Source of the DNA: CALMEC01 sp964628685
GTDB lineage: Bacteria; Actinomycetota; Thermoleophilia; Miltoncostaeales; Miltoncostaeaceae
Direction of reading: 5' to 3'
Length of the DNA: 64,000 bases
Assembly (NCBI GenBank): GCA_964628685.1
Contig: CAZVNM010000001.1
Coordinates: 186,001 to 250,000, forward strand
Both the position numbers and the translations under genes were made by a program. How positions within the stretch are numbered: position 1 is the stretch's first letter; each line of letters opens with the position of its first letter. The notes under the pieces were generated by a model. That model had not been told where the DNA came from, did no database searches, and saw nothing but the letters and a program-made list of their open reading frames with translations. Positions 53,282-60,518 of this stretch are shown here, in pieces.

Positions 53282-53322
53282 CTCCGAGAACGTTCCCCTC
53301 GCCCCAAGACCAGGAGACCGCC

Positions 53323-54225
53323 GTGGGTGATGAATTCCGCGACGACGCCAAACTCGACACGAGCCAGGTCGAGGACATCCGTTCCGAGACCGCCGGCCGC
53401 GGCTACGGCAAGGGCATGGCGGTCGGCGGCGGTGGCCTCGGCCTCATCATCGCCCTGGTGCTCATGCTCCTGTCGGGCGGCAAGAGCGGCGGGCTCCCAC
53501 CGGACCTCAACAGCCTGGACCAGCAGACCGCGGGCACCGGCACCGTCACCGGCCAGCAGCTCCAGGAGTGCCGCACCGGAGCCGACGCCAACCAGCGCCA
53601 GGACTGCCGGATGCTGGGCTTCGTCAACAGCATCCAGGAGTATTGGACGCAGACCTACAAGCAGGCGGGCGAGCGCTACACGCCGGCCAAGACCCGCTTC
53701 TTCGCGGACGGCGTCAACACCGGCTGCGGCGCGGCCTCGTCGGCGATGGGCCCCTTCTACTGCCCGGTCGATCGGTACATCTACATCGACCTCGGGTTCT
53801 TCGACATGCTGCGCGACAAGTTCGGCGCGCAGGGCGGCCCGTTCGCCGAGGCCTACGTGATCTCGCACGAGTACGGCCACCACGTCCAGAACCTGGAGGG
53901 CATCCTCCAGCGGATCGGCAACGACCGTCAGGGCCCCGAGTCGATGGCCGTGCGGGTCGAGCTGCAGGCCGACTGCTTCGCCGGCGCCTGGGCGGCCAAC
54001 GCCGTGCAGACCGGGTTCCTCAACCCGCTGAGCGAAGAGGACATCAACCAGGGCCTCGACGCCGCATCGCGTGTGGGCGACGATTACATCCAGAAGGAGT
54101 TCCAGGGTCAGGTGAACCCGGAGGCCTGGACGCACGGCTCGAGCGCACAGCGCCAGAAGTGGTTCAAGCAGGGCTACTCGACCGGCGACTTCCGCAAGTG
54201 CAACACCCTGTCGGGGCCCATCTGA
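53323..54225 (+). CDS. ypfJ: YpfJ-family neutral zinc metallopeptidase
   Basis: A 300-residue membrane-anchored protein. A short cytoplasmic tail is followed by one helix (LGLIIALVLMLL, about residues 38-52) and an extracytoplasmic peptidase domain. The zinc motif is ISHEYGHHVQN, with the further acidic ligand in VELQADCFAGAWA. Conserved Cys residues suggest disulfides. The family is annotated as putative zinc metallopeptidases; substrates are unknown. AGGAG lies seven bases before the GTG at 53323. A strong hairpin follows the stop. Confidence 0.9.
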   Translation: MGDEFRDDAKLDTSQVEDIRSETAGRGYGKGMAVGGGGLGLIIALVLMLLSGGKSGGLPPDLNSLDQQTAGTGTVTGQQLQECRTGADANQRQDCRMLGFVNSIQEYWTQTYKQAGERYTPAKTRFFADGVNTGCGAASSAMGPFYCPVDRYIYIDLGFFDMLRDKFGAQGGPFAEAYVISHEYGHHVQNLEGILQRIGNDRQGPESMAVRVELQADCFAGAWAANAVQTGFLNPLSEEDINQGLDAASRVGDDYIQKEFQGQVNPEAWTHGSSAQRQKWFKQGYSTGDFRKCNTLSGPI

Positions 54226-54244
54226 GTCGGAGCGGATGATGGAC

Positions 54245-54276
54245 GGGTTCGCGCGTCCCCGGCGGCGCGCGAACCC
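54245..54276 (+). terminator. Stem-loop after ypfJ
   Basis: GGGTTCGCGCG (54245-54255) pairs perfectly with CGCGCGAACCC (54266-54276), loop ten bases, 20 bases beyond the stop codon. No T-tract follows. Confidence 0.5.
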
Positions 54277-54538
54277 CTCCGGCGAGCCTGTGTCCGCAGG
54301 CGTCGCGCACGGGGCCGCACACGTGATGCGACGGCGCCGCCGCGCAGCGTCAGCCGCCGGACGAGCCGACCCGGCCATGGCGCAATCCGTGCCCGGCACC
54401 GTCGATGACACGGGACCCGCTCACCGGATCCCATGGCGTTGGTGCGGCACCGACGATTCCGGGCGGATCGCCGCCGTGGGCCGGCCGGACCCGGCGACCG
54501 GCGATCGAGCGGGCCTTCGCTCCGATGTCGCAGGCGGC

Positions 54539-54544
54539 TAGCCT
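54539..54544 (+). promoter_or_regulatory. Putative -10 box, leaderless aminotransferase promoter
   Basis: TAGCCT ends eight bases before the ATG at 54553; no Shine-Dalgarno sequence is present. Confidence 0.45.
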
Positions 54545-54552
54545 TGTCCCGG

Positions 54553-55725
54553 ATGAGCGAGCACTTCCGGACGAGCCCCCGCGCCGCGGCCATCGCGCCC
54601 TTCGAGGTGATGGAGGTGCTGCGACGCGCCGGCGAGCTCGAGGCCCTCGGGCACGACGTCATCCACCTGGAGGTGGGCGAGCCGGACTTCCCCACCCCGG
54701 AGCCCATCGTCGCGGCGGCGCAGCGGGCGCTGGGCGACCACGCCATGCCGTACACCCCCGCCCTGGGGCTGGGCGCACTGCGCGAACGGATCGCCGCGTA
54801 CCACGCCGAGCGGTTCGGCATCGACCTGACCGGGGACCGCGTGGTGGTGACGGCCGGGTCCAGCGCGGCGCTCCTCATGGCGCTCGGCCTCGTGCTCGAC
54901 ACCGGTGACGAGGTGCTGATCGGCGATCCCGGCTACCCCTGCAACCGCCACTTCGTGACCTTCGTCGGCGGACGTCCGGTCCTCGTGCCGACCGACGCCG
55001 ACACCGGCTACCAGGTGACCGCCGGGCTGCTGGACGACGCATGGACCGACGCCACGCGCGGGGTCATCACCGCCTCACCATCCAACCCGACGGGCACGTC
55101 CGTGCCCGTCGACGAGATGGCGCGCATCGCCGGGCTGTGCCGCGACCGCGGAGCGGCGCTCGTGGCCGACGAGATCTACCAGGGGCTCAGCTACGGCCAC
55201 GAGCCGTCCACCGTCCTGTCGGTGGCCGACGACGCGTTCGTGGTGGGGAGCTTCTCGAAGTACTTCCAGATGACCGGTTGGCGGGTGGGCTGGCTCATCT
55301 GTCCGGAGGGCGCGGCCCGCGAGATCGAGAAGCTCGCGCAGAACCTCTACATCTGCGCGCCCACACCGTCCCAGCACGCGGCGATGCACGCGTTCGACCC
55401 CGACACCATCACGATCCTCGAGGAGCGGCGCGACGAGTTCCGGGCGCGGCGCGACGCGCTGCTCGCGGCCCTCCCCTCCGCCGGGTTCGATGTGCGCGTG
55501 GTGCCCGACGGCGCCTTCTACGTCTACTGCGACGTGTCGGGGATCACCGACGACAGCTTCTCCTTCGCCGAGCGCCTGCTGGAGGAGGCGCACGTCGCCC
55601 TCACCCCCGGCCGTGACTTCGGCGTCGCCGCGCCGCAGCGACACATCAGGATCGCGTACTCACAGCCGATCCCGCGCCTTGTGGAGGCGGTCGAACGGAT
55701 CGGCGCGTTCGTCGGACGCGGCTGA
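54553..55725 (+). CDS. Class I/II PLP-dependent aminotransferase
   Basis: A 390-residue fold-type I enzyme. EVGEPDFPTPEPIV near the N-terminus, SPSNPTGTSVP, the Asp and Tyr in VADEIYQGLSYG, and the Schiff-base Lys in SFSKYFQMTGWRVGW, with the final carboxylate-binding Arg in HIRIAYS, match aspartate-aminotransferase-like enzymes. The specific amino acid is not determined. It converges with the aldo-keto reductase gene, leaving five bases between stops. Confidence 0.92.
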   Translation: MSEHFRTSPRAAAIAPFEVMEVLRRAGELEALGHDVIHLEVGEPDFPTPEPIVAAAQRALGDHAMPYTPALGLGALRERIAAYHAERFGIDLTGDRVVVTAGSSAALLMALGLVLDTGDEVLIGDPGYPCNRHFVTFVGGRPVLVPTDADTGYQVTAGLLDDAWTDATRGVITASPSNPTGTSVPVDEMARIAGLCRDRGAALVADEIYQGLSYGHEPSTVLSVADDAFVVGSFSKYFQMTGWRVGWLICPEGAAREIEKLAQNLYICAPTPSQHAAMHAFDPDTITILEERRDEFRARRDALLAALPSAGFDVRVVPDGAFYVYCDVSGITDDSFSFAERLLEEAHVALTPGRDFGVAAPQRHIRIAYSQPIPRLVEAVERIGAFVGRG

Positions 55726-55730
55726 CCCGG

Positions 55731-56606
55731 TCATCCGAGCGCGGATGCGATCGCCGCGAGCTCGTCGGCGGTGAGGTCCAGGTCCGCGGCACCCGCCGAG
55801 TCGACGATCGACGCCGCCCGTCGCGCACCCGGGATGGGGATGACGTGATCTCCGAGGGCGAGGTGCCATGCGAGCACGACCCGCTGCGGACTGACGTCCC
55901 GGTCGGCGCCGATGCGCGCGAAGACATCGAACCGCGATCCGACCTCCGCCGCCTCCCGGGCACCGCCGAGCGGACTCCACGGCAGGAACGCCACCCCGTG
56001 CCGACCGCACAGTTCCAGCTCGCCGCGACTCGACAGGAACCGTGGCGAGAATTCGTTCTGCACCGACGCCAGGCCACCGGGGCCCAGCACGTCCATCGCG
56101 ATCCGGATCTCGTCGAGGTTGGCGTTGGAGATGCCGACCGCGCGGATCTTCCCCTCGTCCCGGAGCTCTGCGAACACCCGCACCGCGTCGGCGTACGGCC
56201 GCGGTGGATCCGGCCGATGCCACTGGTAGAGGTCGATCACGTCGACGCCGAGCCTGCTGAGCGACAGCTCCACGGCGTCCCGCAGATACCGCGGCGATGC
56301 GTTGCGACCCCAGCCGTCGGCGTCCCTGGTGATGCCTGCCTTCGTCGCCACCACCACGCGGTCCGCGTCGGGGCCGTACGCGCGGAGCGCCGCGCCGATG
56401 AGCTCCTCGTTGTGCCCCATGGTGTCCCACGTCGGCGCGTAGCAGTCGGCCGTGTCGACGAGGGTGATCCCGGCGTCGAGCGCCGCATGGACGGTGGCCA
56501 TGGCCTCGCTCCGCGAGAGGACCGGCGCGACCGTCTCGCTGGAAAGCTGCAGCGCGCCGTAGCCGATGGCCGACACCGTGAACGGGCCCAGTCGTCTCGT
56601 CCTCAT
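55731..56606 (-). CDS. Aldo/keto reductase
   Basis: A 291-residue NADPH-dependent oxidoreductase with TIM-barrel fold. The catalytic tetrad is readable: Asp and Tyr in DTADCYAP, Lys in VVATKAG and His in LYQWHRPD. VGISNANLDEI and IPIPGARRAASI are the usual later signatures, the last contacting the cofactor phosphate. The start is ATG 56606, preceded by GAGGAT. It is monocistronic and converges on the aminotransferase gene. Confidence 0.92.
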   Translation of the reverse strand: MRTRRLGPFTVSAIGYGALQLSSETVAPVLSRSEAMATVHAALDAGITLVDTADCYAPTWDTMGHNEELIGAALRAYGPDADRVVVATKAGITRDADGWGRNASPRYLRDAVELSLSRLGVDVIDLYQWHRPDPPRPYADAVRVFAELRDEGKIRAVGISNANLDEIRIAMDVLGPGGLASVQNEFSPRFLSSRGELELCGRHGVAFLPWSPLGGAREAAEVGSRFDVFARIGADRDVSPQRVVLAWHLALGDHVIPIPGARRAASIVDSAGAADLDLTADELAAIASALG

Positions 56607-56707
56607 CCGCCCATCCTCGCGGACGTCGGCGCCGCCGTCGAGACGATCGGGCCCGCCGGTCCCCACCGCGCCCGGGGTGGGACGCGGTGGAGACGCGGGT
56701 CGTCCGG

Positions 56708-56944
56708 TCAGGTCACGAGCTCCGCGACCAGCTTCTTGATCGACTTGATCAGCCCGTCCTTCAGCCGGTCGCCGATGTCCCCGCCCCACTTGGAGGCGAC
56801 GACGCCGACCGCGCTTACCAGGAGCGCGACCATCACGACGATGCCGACGTACTCCACCGTCCCCTGACCGCGCTGGTCGGCGTTGATCCGGTCCCACGCA
56901 CGCATCGCACGCGTCGTGCACCAACCCATCATCCGGTAGCCCAT
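56708..56944 (-). CDS. Flp/TadE-like type IVb pilin
   Basis: A 78-residue pilin-like protein. The leader ends in DQRGQGTVEYVGIVV, with the Gly before a hydrophobic helix and the conserved Glu at position +5 of prepilins, then VMVALLVSAVGVV. A Lys-rich amphipathic C-terminus follows. GGGAGG precedes the ATG at 56944. No Tad secretion genes or prepilin peptidase occur in the window. A second pilin-like gene lies 104 bases upstream on the same strand. Confidence 0.82.
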   Translation of the reverse strand: MGYRMMGWCTTRAMRAWDRINADQRGQGTVEYVGIVVMVALLVSAVGVVASKWGGDIGDRLKDGLIKSIKKLVAELVT

Positions 56945-57047
56945 GATTCCTCCCTTGGATCTGATTGCTTGGGCATCCCGATGCTCCGGCCGATCCCTGT
57001 CACAGCGCGACGCGCGCTCGTGCCGATCGCGTGTCGAGTTCGTGACG

Positions 57048-57653
57048 TCATTGCGTCGGCCGCCCCGCCGCCATCCCCGCACCGCGCTCCATGCGCTCAC
57101 GCAGACGACGCAGGACCTGCTTGCGGATGAGCCCGCGACCGCGCATCAGCGCGACATCCTCACCCAGCGCCCCCAGGTCGCCCATCATCCGCAGAAATGC
57201 TTCCTCGCTCGGCATCGTGCGAAGCTCCCGGGCGTACGCGCGCGCGTCGTCGATGACCGCCCGCGCCGTTCCGATCGGGTCGCGTGCGACGTCGCGCATC
57301 ATCGACCCACCACCCCGGATGGTCCCGACGGGATCGCGCAGGAACGCCTCGAGGTCGTCGCGTGCCGCACCGCCGAAGCCCCGCGCGGCGGCCGCGACGC
57401 CACGCGCGGTGAGGCGGATACCGGAGATCGTCACACGTCGCAGACGTCCCAGCCCGCCACCGCCCCTGGACGGTCGGGGTCTCGCCAGCTCCGCGAGCGG
57501 CGACGACACGACGGCCACCGCCGCCGGGCCGTCGCGGCCGCCCAACCATCCCCCGCGCGCGGCGATGAGGGCCGCGGCGGCCAACATCAGGGTGATGATC
57601 ACGATGAGCCCCACGTATTCGGGGGCGGCTTGACCGTCGGAGCGCCCGTTCAT
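57048..57653 (-). CDS. Pilin-like (TadE-type) protein with helical C-terminus
   Basis: A 201-residue protein. The N-terminus GQAAPEYVGLIVIITLMLAA has the Flp/TadE prepilin pattern, here with APEY where typical pilins have VEYA. The remaining 170 residues are basic and helical without recognisable catalytic motifs. The ATG at 57653 is seven bases after a TACGGT box. It is probably a minor pilin or surface-anchored partner of the shorter pilin downstream. Confidence 0.7.
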   Translation of the reverse strand: MNGRSDGQAAPEYVGLIVIITLMLAAAALIAARGGWLGGRDGPAAVAVVSSPLAELARPRPSRGGGGLGRLRRVTISGIRLTARGVAAAARGFGGAARDDLEAFLRDPVGTIRGGGSMMRDVARDPIGTARAVIDDARAYARELRTMPSEEAFLRMMGDLGALGEDVALMRGRGLIRKQVLRRLRERMERGAGMAAGRPTQ

Positions 57654-57660
57654 GTCCCCG

Positions 57661-57666
57661 ACCGTA
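57661..57666 (-). promoter_or_regulatory. Putative -10 box, leaderless pilin promoter
   Basis: TACGGT on the minus strand ends seven bases before the ATG at 57653. Confidence 0.45.
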
Positions 57667-57782
57667 GGAGCGGGTCACGTCACAGCGCTGCACCCGTCCG
57701 TCACAGTGAACGCACCGGTTTGTGTCAGGTCCGTGACGGGTACTGTCCGAGGGTCCGAGAACCTCCTGCCGGGAGTCCGTCC

Positions 57783-58208
57783 ATGTCCGTCTTCAACGAT
57801 CTCGCGTCGCGCGCCAGGGACGCGGTCGGCGCCGCACAGAACTCCCTCGAGCGCGCCCGACTGGAACGCGCCCGACGGGTCGCAGAACGCCGCCAGGAGG
57901 CGGCGCTCGCCATGCTGGGGCGCCGCACACGGGAGCTGGTCCTGGCGGGCGACATCCCGAGCGACCGGCTGGAGCCCGATCTCGCGGCCGTGCGCGCGGT
58001 CGAGATGCAGATCGAGGCGATCCAGGCAGACCTGGACGAGATCACCACCGCCGGGCCCCGGCGACCCGAACCCGCCCAGGCCGACGCTCCGGCGGAGATC
58101 GACGCCGGCACCGCCGATCCGGTGGCCGACGCCCCGTCCACGCCGGCCCCCGAACCCGCGACACCGGACGCGCCCGACGCACCGGCCCCCGGGTCCGGCC
58201 CGTCCTGA
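57783..58208 (+). CDS. Coiled-coil protein with acidic Pro/Ala tail
   Basis: A 141-residue soluble protein. Residues 1-90 are charged heptad-like helices (RARRVAERRQEAALAMLGRR, then LAAVRAVEMQIEAIQADLDEI), typical of coiled coils; residues 91-141 are disordered (Pro/Ala/Asp). No family is recognised. GGGAG lies eight bases before the ATG at 57783. It is divergent from the pilin genes. Confidence 0.7.
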   Translation: MSVFNDLASRARDAVGAAQNSLERARLERARRVAERRQEAALAMLGRRTRELVLAGDIPSDRLEPDLAAVRAVEMQIEAIQADLDEITTAGPRRPEPAQADAPAEIDAGTADPVADAPSTPAPEPATPDAPDAPAPGSGPS

Positions 58209-58327
58209 CGTCGGATTCATCACCGGTTCCCACCGGGATGTGATGAACGGGAGACGGTCGGTTGACGGTGCGCCGACCCGGTGTATCGTTGACGGTCCGC
58301 AGATCGAAGTGTTGAACGAGGCGAGGC

Positions 58328-58576
58328 ATGCGGGTCGAGTCGGATCGACAGGACCACCACAGCTCAGACGCCCCCGCGTGCCCGCGGTGCGCACTCCCGC
58401 TCCTGCAGGACGCCACCTACTGCCCCTTCTGTGAGTGCAGGGTGCGGCCGCCGACGGCCGCAGGTTCGATGGCGCGCGTCCTGCGCGTGCCGTCCGCCAG
58501 GGCGTTCCTGGCCCTCGGCTTCGTATTCTTCTCGCTGGTCGCGGTGGCGTGCCTCGTGGCCGCGATCGTGCTCTGA
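58328..58576 (+). CDS. Zinc-ribbon protein with C-terminal membrane helix
   Basis: An 82-residue protein: an N-terminal zinc ribbon (CPRCALPL, then CPFCECR) and one C-terminal helix (FLALGFVFFSLVAVACLVAAIVL region). It is probably a tail-anchored small membrane protein. GCGAGG precedes the ATG at 58328, and a TATCGT box lies about 45 bases upstream. Function is unknown; it is 67 bases ahead of another zinc-ribbon microprotein. Confidence 0.7.
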   Translation: MRVESDRQDHHSSDAPACPRCALPLLQDATYCPFCECRVRPPTAAGSMARVLRVPSARAFLALGFVFFSLVAVACLVAAIVL

Positions 58577-58643
58577 CCAGCCGCGGAGGACCACCCCCGA
58601 CGCGGTTTGCGACCCCCGACTCCTCAAGGAGTGATTCACCCTG

Positions 58644-58814
58644 TTGAACCAGACGACTGACGAACAGCTCTTCGAGATCGGCGACGAGGTCATCGGGACC
58701 TTCCGCTGCGCGACGTGCGACCTGCTGGTGGTCTCACCCAACGAGAACGACGGCATCCTCGTGCTGCCGGGCTGCCCCCTCTGCGGCTCGGAGGAGTGGC
58801 GTCAGGTCACCTGA
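58644..58814 (+). CDS. 56-residue zinc-ribbon microprotein
   Basis: A short gene encoding an acidic protein with FRCATCDLLVV and LPGCPLCGSEEW, two CxxC pairs of a zinc ribbon. Only CTG 58641 or TTG 58644 can start it after the in-frame TGA at 58632; AAGGAG at 58626-58631 favours either. The clean CxxC spacing and good ribosome site support it as real. Function is unknown, but its position behind the membrane zinc-ribbon gene suggests an operon. Confidence 0.6.
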   Translation: MNQTTDEQLFEIGDEVIGTFRCATCDLLVVSPNENDGILVLPGCPLCGSEEWRQVT

Positions 58815-58828
58815 CGCCGTCGCGGGCG

Positions 58829-59119
58829 TCAGCCCTCGACGAGCGAGTCGGCGAACTCGTTGATCGGGATCGCCGTGAGCGTGTCGATGTGCGCGCTGCC
58901 GCGCGACGACATGTCCGCCGAGAGGCGACTGATCGCCTGATCGTCGGGCGCCTCGACCACGCTCAGCATGTCGTACGGGCCGAGCAGCGCCCACTGGCGC
59001 ACCACGCGCACGCCAATCGCCTCGATCTCCCGGTTGAACTCGATGAGCCGCTCCGGGATGACCTGGAGTGTCTGGATCCCCTGGGGACTGAGCGTCGTGA
59101 GCAGCAGATAGGTCGGCAT
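58829..59119 (-). CDS. GYD-domain protein
   Basis: A 96-residue ferredoxin-like-fold protein. MPTYLLLTTLSPQGIQTLQ, WALLGPYDMLSVVEAPDDQA and the C-terminal TLTAIPINEF match the GYD domain family, small proteins of unknown function. The GPYD segment is the family hallmark. GAGG lies a few bases before the ATG at 59119, which is chosen over longer frames. Confidence 0.85.
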   Translation of the reverse strand: MPTYLLLTTLSPQGIQTLQVIPERLIEFNREIEAIGVRVVRQWALLGPYDMLSVVEAPDDQAISRLSADMSSRGSAHIDTLTAIPINEFADSLVEG

Positions 59120-59228
59120 CGAAACCTCGCAGGTCGCCTCCGGCCACTCTAGAGCACGCGGCCGCGGGCTGCGACGGCCCGGTGCGGCGGGTGCATTAGA
59201 GTGAGGCGAAATCCGACCAGAGGTTGCC

Positions 59229-59555
59229 ATGTCCTTCCGTGACTCCGACCCGACCCTCAACCCGCTCCAGGAGGCGCTGATCGGGTACACGCCCAGCGCG
59301 CTCGAGGATGCGCTCATCACGTGGTCCCGCGAGCACTGGCCGATGGCCGCCCGCGGCATGACCTACGCCAAGAAGGAGGCCGACGACACCGTCAGCGGCG
59401 TCCAGGGCCTCTACGACGACCAGGCCAAGATGGCACTCGCCATCGCCGCCCGCGTGTCGATCGCCGAACGTGAGCTCGTCATGCGCACCATCGCCGCCGT
59501 GCTTCCGGAGTGGCTCGAGAGCGCCTACGGACTCACGCCCAAGCAGCAGGGCTAA
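59229..59555 (+). CDS. Small helical hypothetical protein
   Basis: A 108-residue protein, mainly helical (ALEDALITWSREHWPMAARG, AKMALAIAARVSIAERELVM). No family is recognised. AGAGG lies six bases before the ATG at 59229, with a TAGAGT box further upstream. Its TAA overlaps the stop of the convergent rhodanese gene. Confidence 0.65.
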   Translation: MSFRDSDPTLNPLQEALIGYTPSALEDALITWSREHWPMAARGMTYAKKEADDTVSGVQGLYDDQAKMALAIAARVSIAERELVMRTIAAVLPEWLESAYGLTPKQQG

Positions 59556-59908
59556 CCGGCCGGCGCATCCTCCTTGGGGACGACCGGGTGACCGGCGTCC
59601 TCCCATCCCTTCCAACCGCCCAGCAGCACACCCACGCGGCCGCGGCCGTGGTCGAACGCCCACAGGGCGATCTTCGTGCTGGTGGCCTCACCGTCGCGGT
59701 CGCAGTAGAAGACCAGCTGCTTGCCCTCCGGCAGGCCGTCGATCTCGCGTTCGAACTCCATCGGGTCGACGCGAATGGCGCCGCGGATCTTGACATCCGA
59801 CTCGCGCCATGTGAGCTCCCGCACATCGACCATCTGGATCGGGTCGCCCATCTTGAACGCCGCGACGAGGTCGTTCGCCTGCCAGCGCGAAACGTCATCC
59901 CAGGCCAT
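59552..59908 (-). CDS. Rhodanese-like domain protein
   Basis: A 118-residue single-domain rhodanese. MVDVRELTWRESDVKIRGAI (in part) and the active-site loop FYCDRDGEATS with Cys, then VGVLLGGWKGWEDAGHPVV match the family. It may transfer sulfane sulfur or act as a cysteine-based sensor. AGGAG lies five bases before the ATG at 59908. It is monocistronic and converges on the preceding gene. Confidence 0.9.
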   Translation of the reverse strand: MAWDDVSRWQANDLVAAFKMGDPIQMVDVRELTWRESDVKIRGAIRVDPMEFEREIDGLPEGKQLVFYCDRDGEATSTKIALWAFDHGRGRVGVLLGGWKGWEDAGHPVVPKEDAPAG

Positions 59909-60115
59909 CGTGCTCCTCGTGATCGATTGGTCGCGTGGTGGATGCCCCGCCACCGGTCCGGCGGCGGATGCCTCCCGGGACGTTACCGCAGCGGACGGAC
60001 CTGACGACGATCCGCGGCCGAACGGCGGTGCGCACCGCGACATCAGCGCAAACCCGCGTGCTTGACGGCCGGGCATCCGACGGACACGATGGCCGGGAGC
60101 CGCGGATGATGGCTC

Positions 60116-60164
60116 CCGGACGAGGGGCGCCGTACCCGGACTGCGACAAGACGGCCCGAAAGGG
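60116..60164 (+). promoter_or_regulatory. Guanidine-III (ykkC-III) riboswitch
   Basis: Starting at 60116 the leader reads CCGGACGAGG, then GCGCCGTACCCGG (60127-60139), then GACAAGACGG (60145-60154). This reproduces the ykkC-III/guanidine-III aptamer. P1 pairs CCGG 60116-60119 with CCGG 60136-60139; P2 pairs GCCGT 60129-60133 with ACGGC 60151-60155, with a C-C mismatch beyond. Directly after it, CCC (60155-60157), a GAAA loop and GGG (60162-60164) can form a hairpin that hides the AAAGGG ribosome site. Forming P2 would use part of the CCC strand, so guanidine binding should free the site and turn on the exporter. Confidence 0.88.
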
Positions 60165-60170
60165 TTTGCC

Positions 60171-60485
60171 ATGGCGTGGGTCGTCCTGTTCGTCTCCGGG
60201 ATCCTCGAGGCCGTGTGGGCGACGGCCCTCGGGCGTTCCGACGGTCTCACCCGACCGTGGCCCAGCCTGGTCTTCGTCGTCGCACTCGTCCTCAGCATGG
60301 CCGGGCTCGCCGTCGCCATGCGCACGATCCCGACGGGGACGGGCTACGTGGTCTGGGTCGGCATCGGCGCCGTGCTCACGGTCGCGTACGCGATGGCGTC
60401 CGGCCACGAGCCGACGTCGATCGTGAAGATCGCCCTGCTCGCCGGGGTCATTGCATGCGTGGCCGGCCTGAAGCTCGCCCACTGA
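60171..60485 (+). CDS. SMR-family transporter, SugE/Gdx-like guanidinium exporter
   Basis: A 104-residue small multidrug resistance protein with four transmembrane helices. The conserved membrane Glu is residue 13 (ILEAVWATAL), and the LEAVWA signature with the later TGYVVWVGIGAV segment is of the SugE/Gdx type that exports guanidinium. AAAGGG lies six bases before the ATG at 60171. A guanidine-III riboswitch occupies the leader, which strongly supports guanidinium as substrate. SMR proteins act as dual-topology dimers. Confidence 0.92.
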   Translation: MAWVVLFVSGILEAVWATALGRSDGLTRPWPSLVFVVALVLSMAGLAVAMRTIPTGTGYVVWVGIGAVLTVAYAMASGHEPTSIVKIALLAGVIACVAGLKLAH

Positions 60486-60518
60486 GCCGCCGCCGGCGAC
60501 GGCACCCAGCGTGGGCGA

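Larger units (their letters stand above)
54226..54552. other. Intergenic region between metallopeptidase and aminotransferase
   Basis: A 327-base gap. It contains the hairpin at 54245-54276 and the TAGCCT box at 54539-54544. Nothing else recognisable is seen; the short frames in it are Arg/Pro-rich. Confidence 0.5.
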
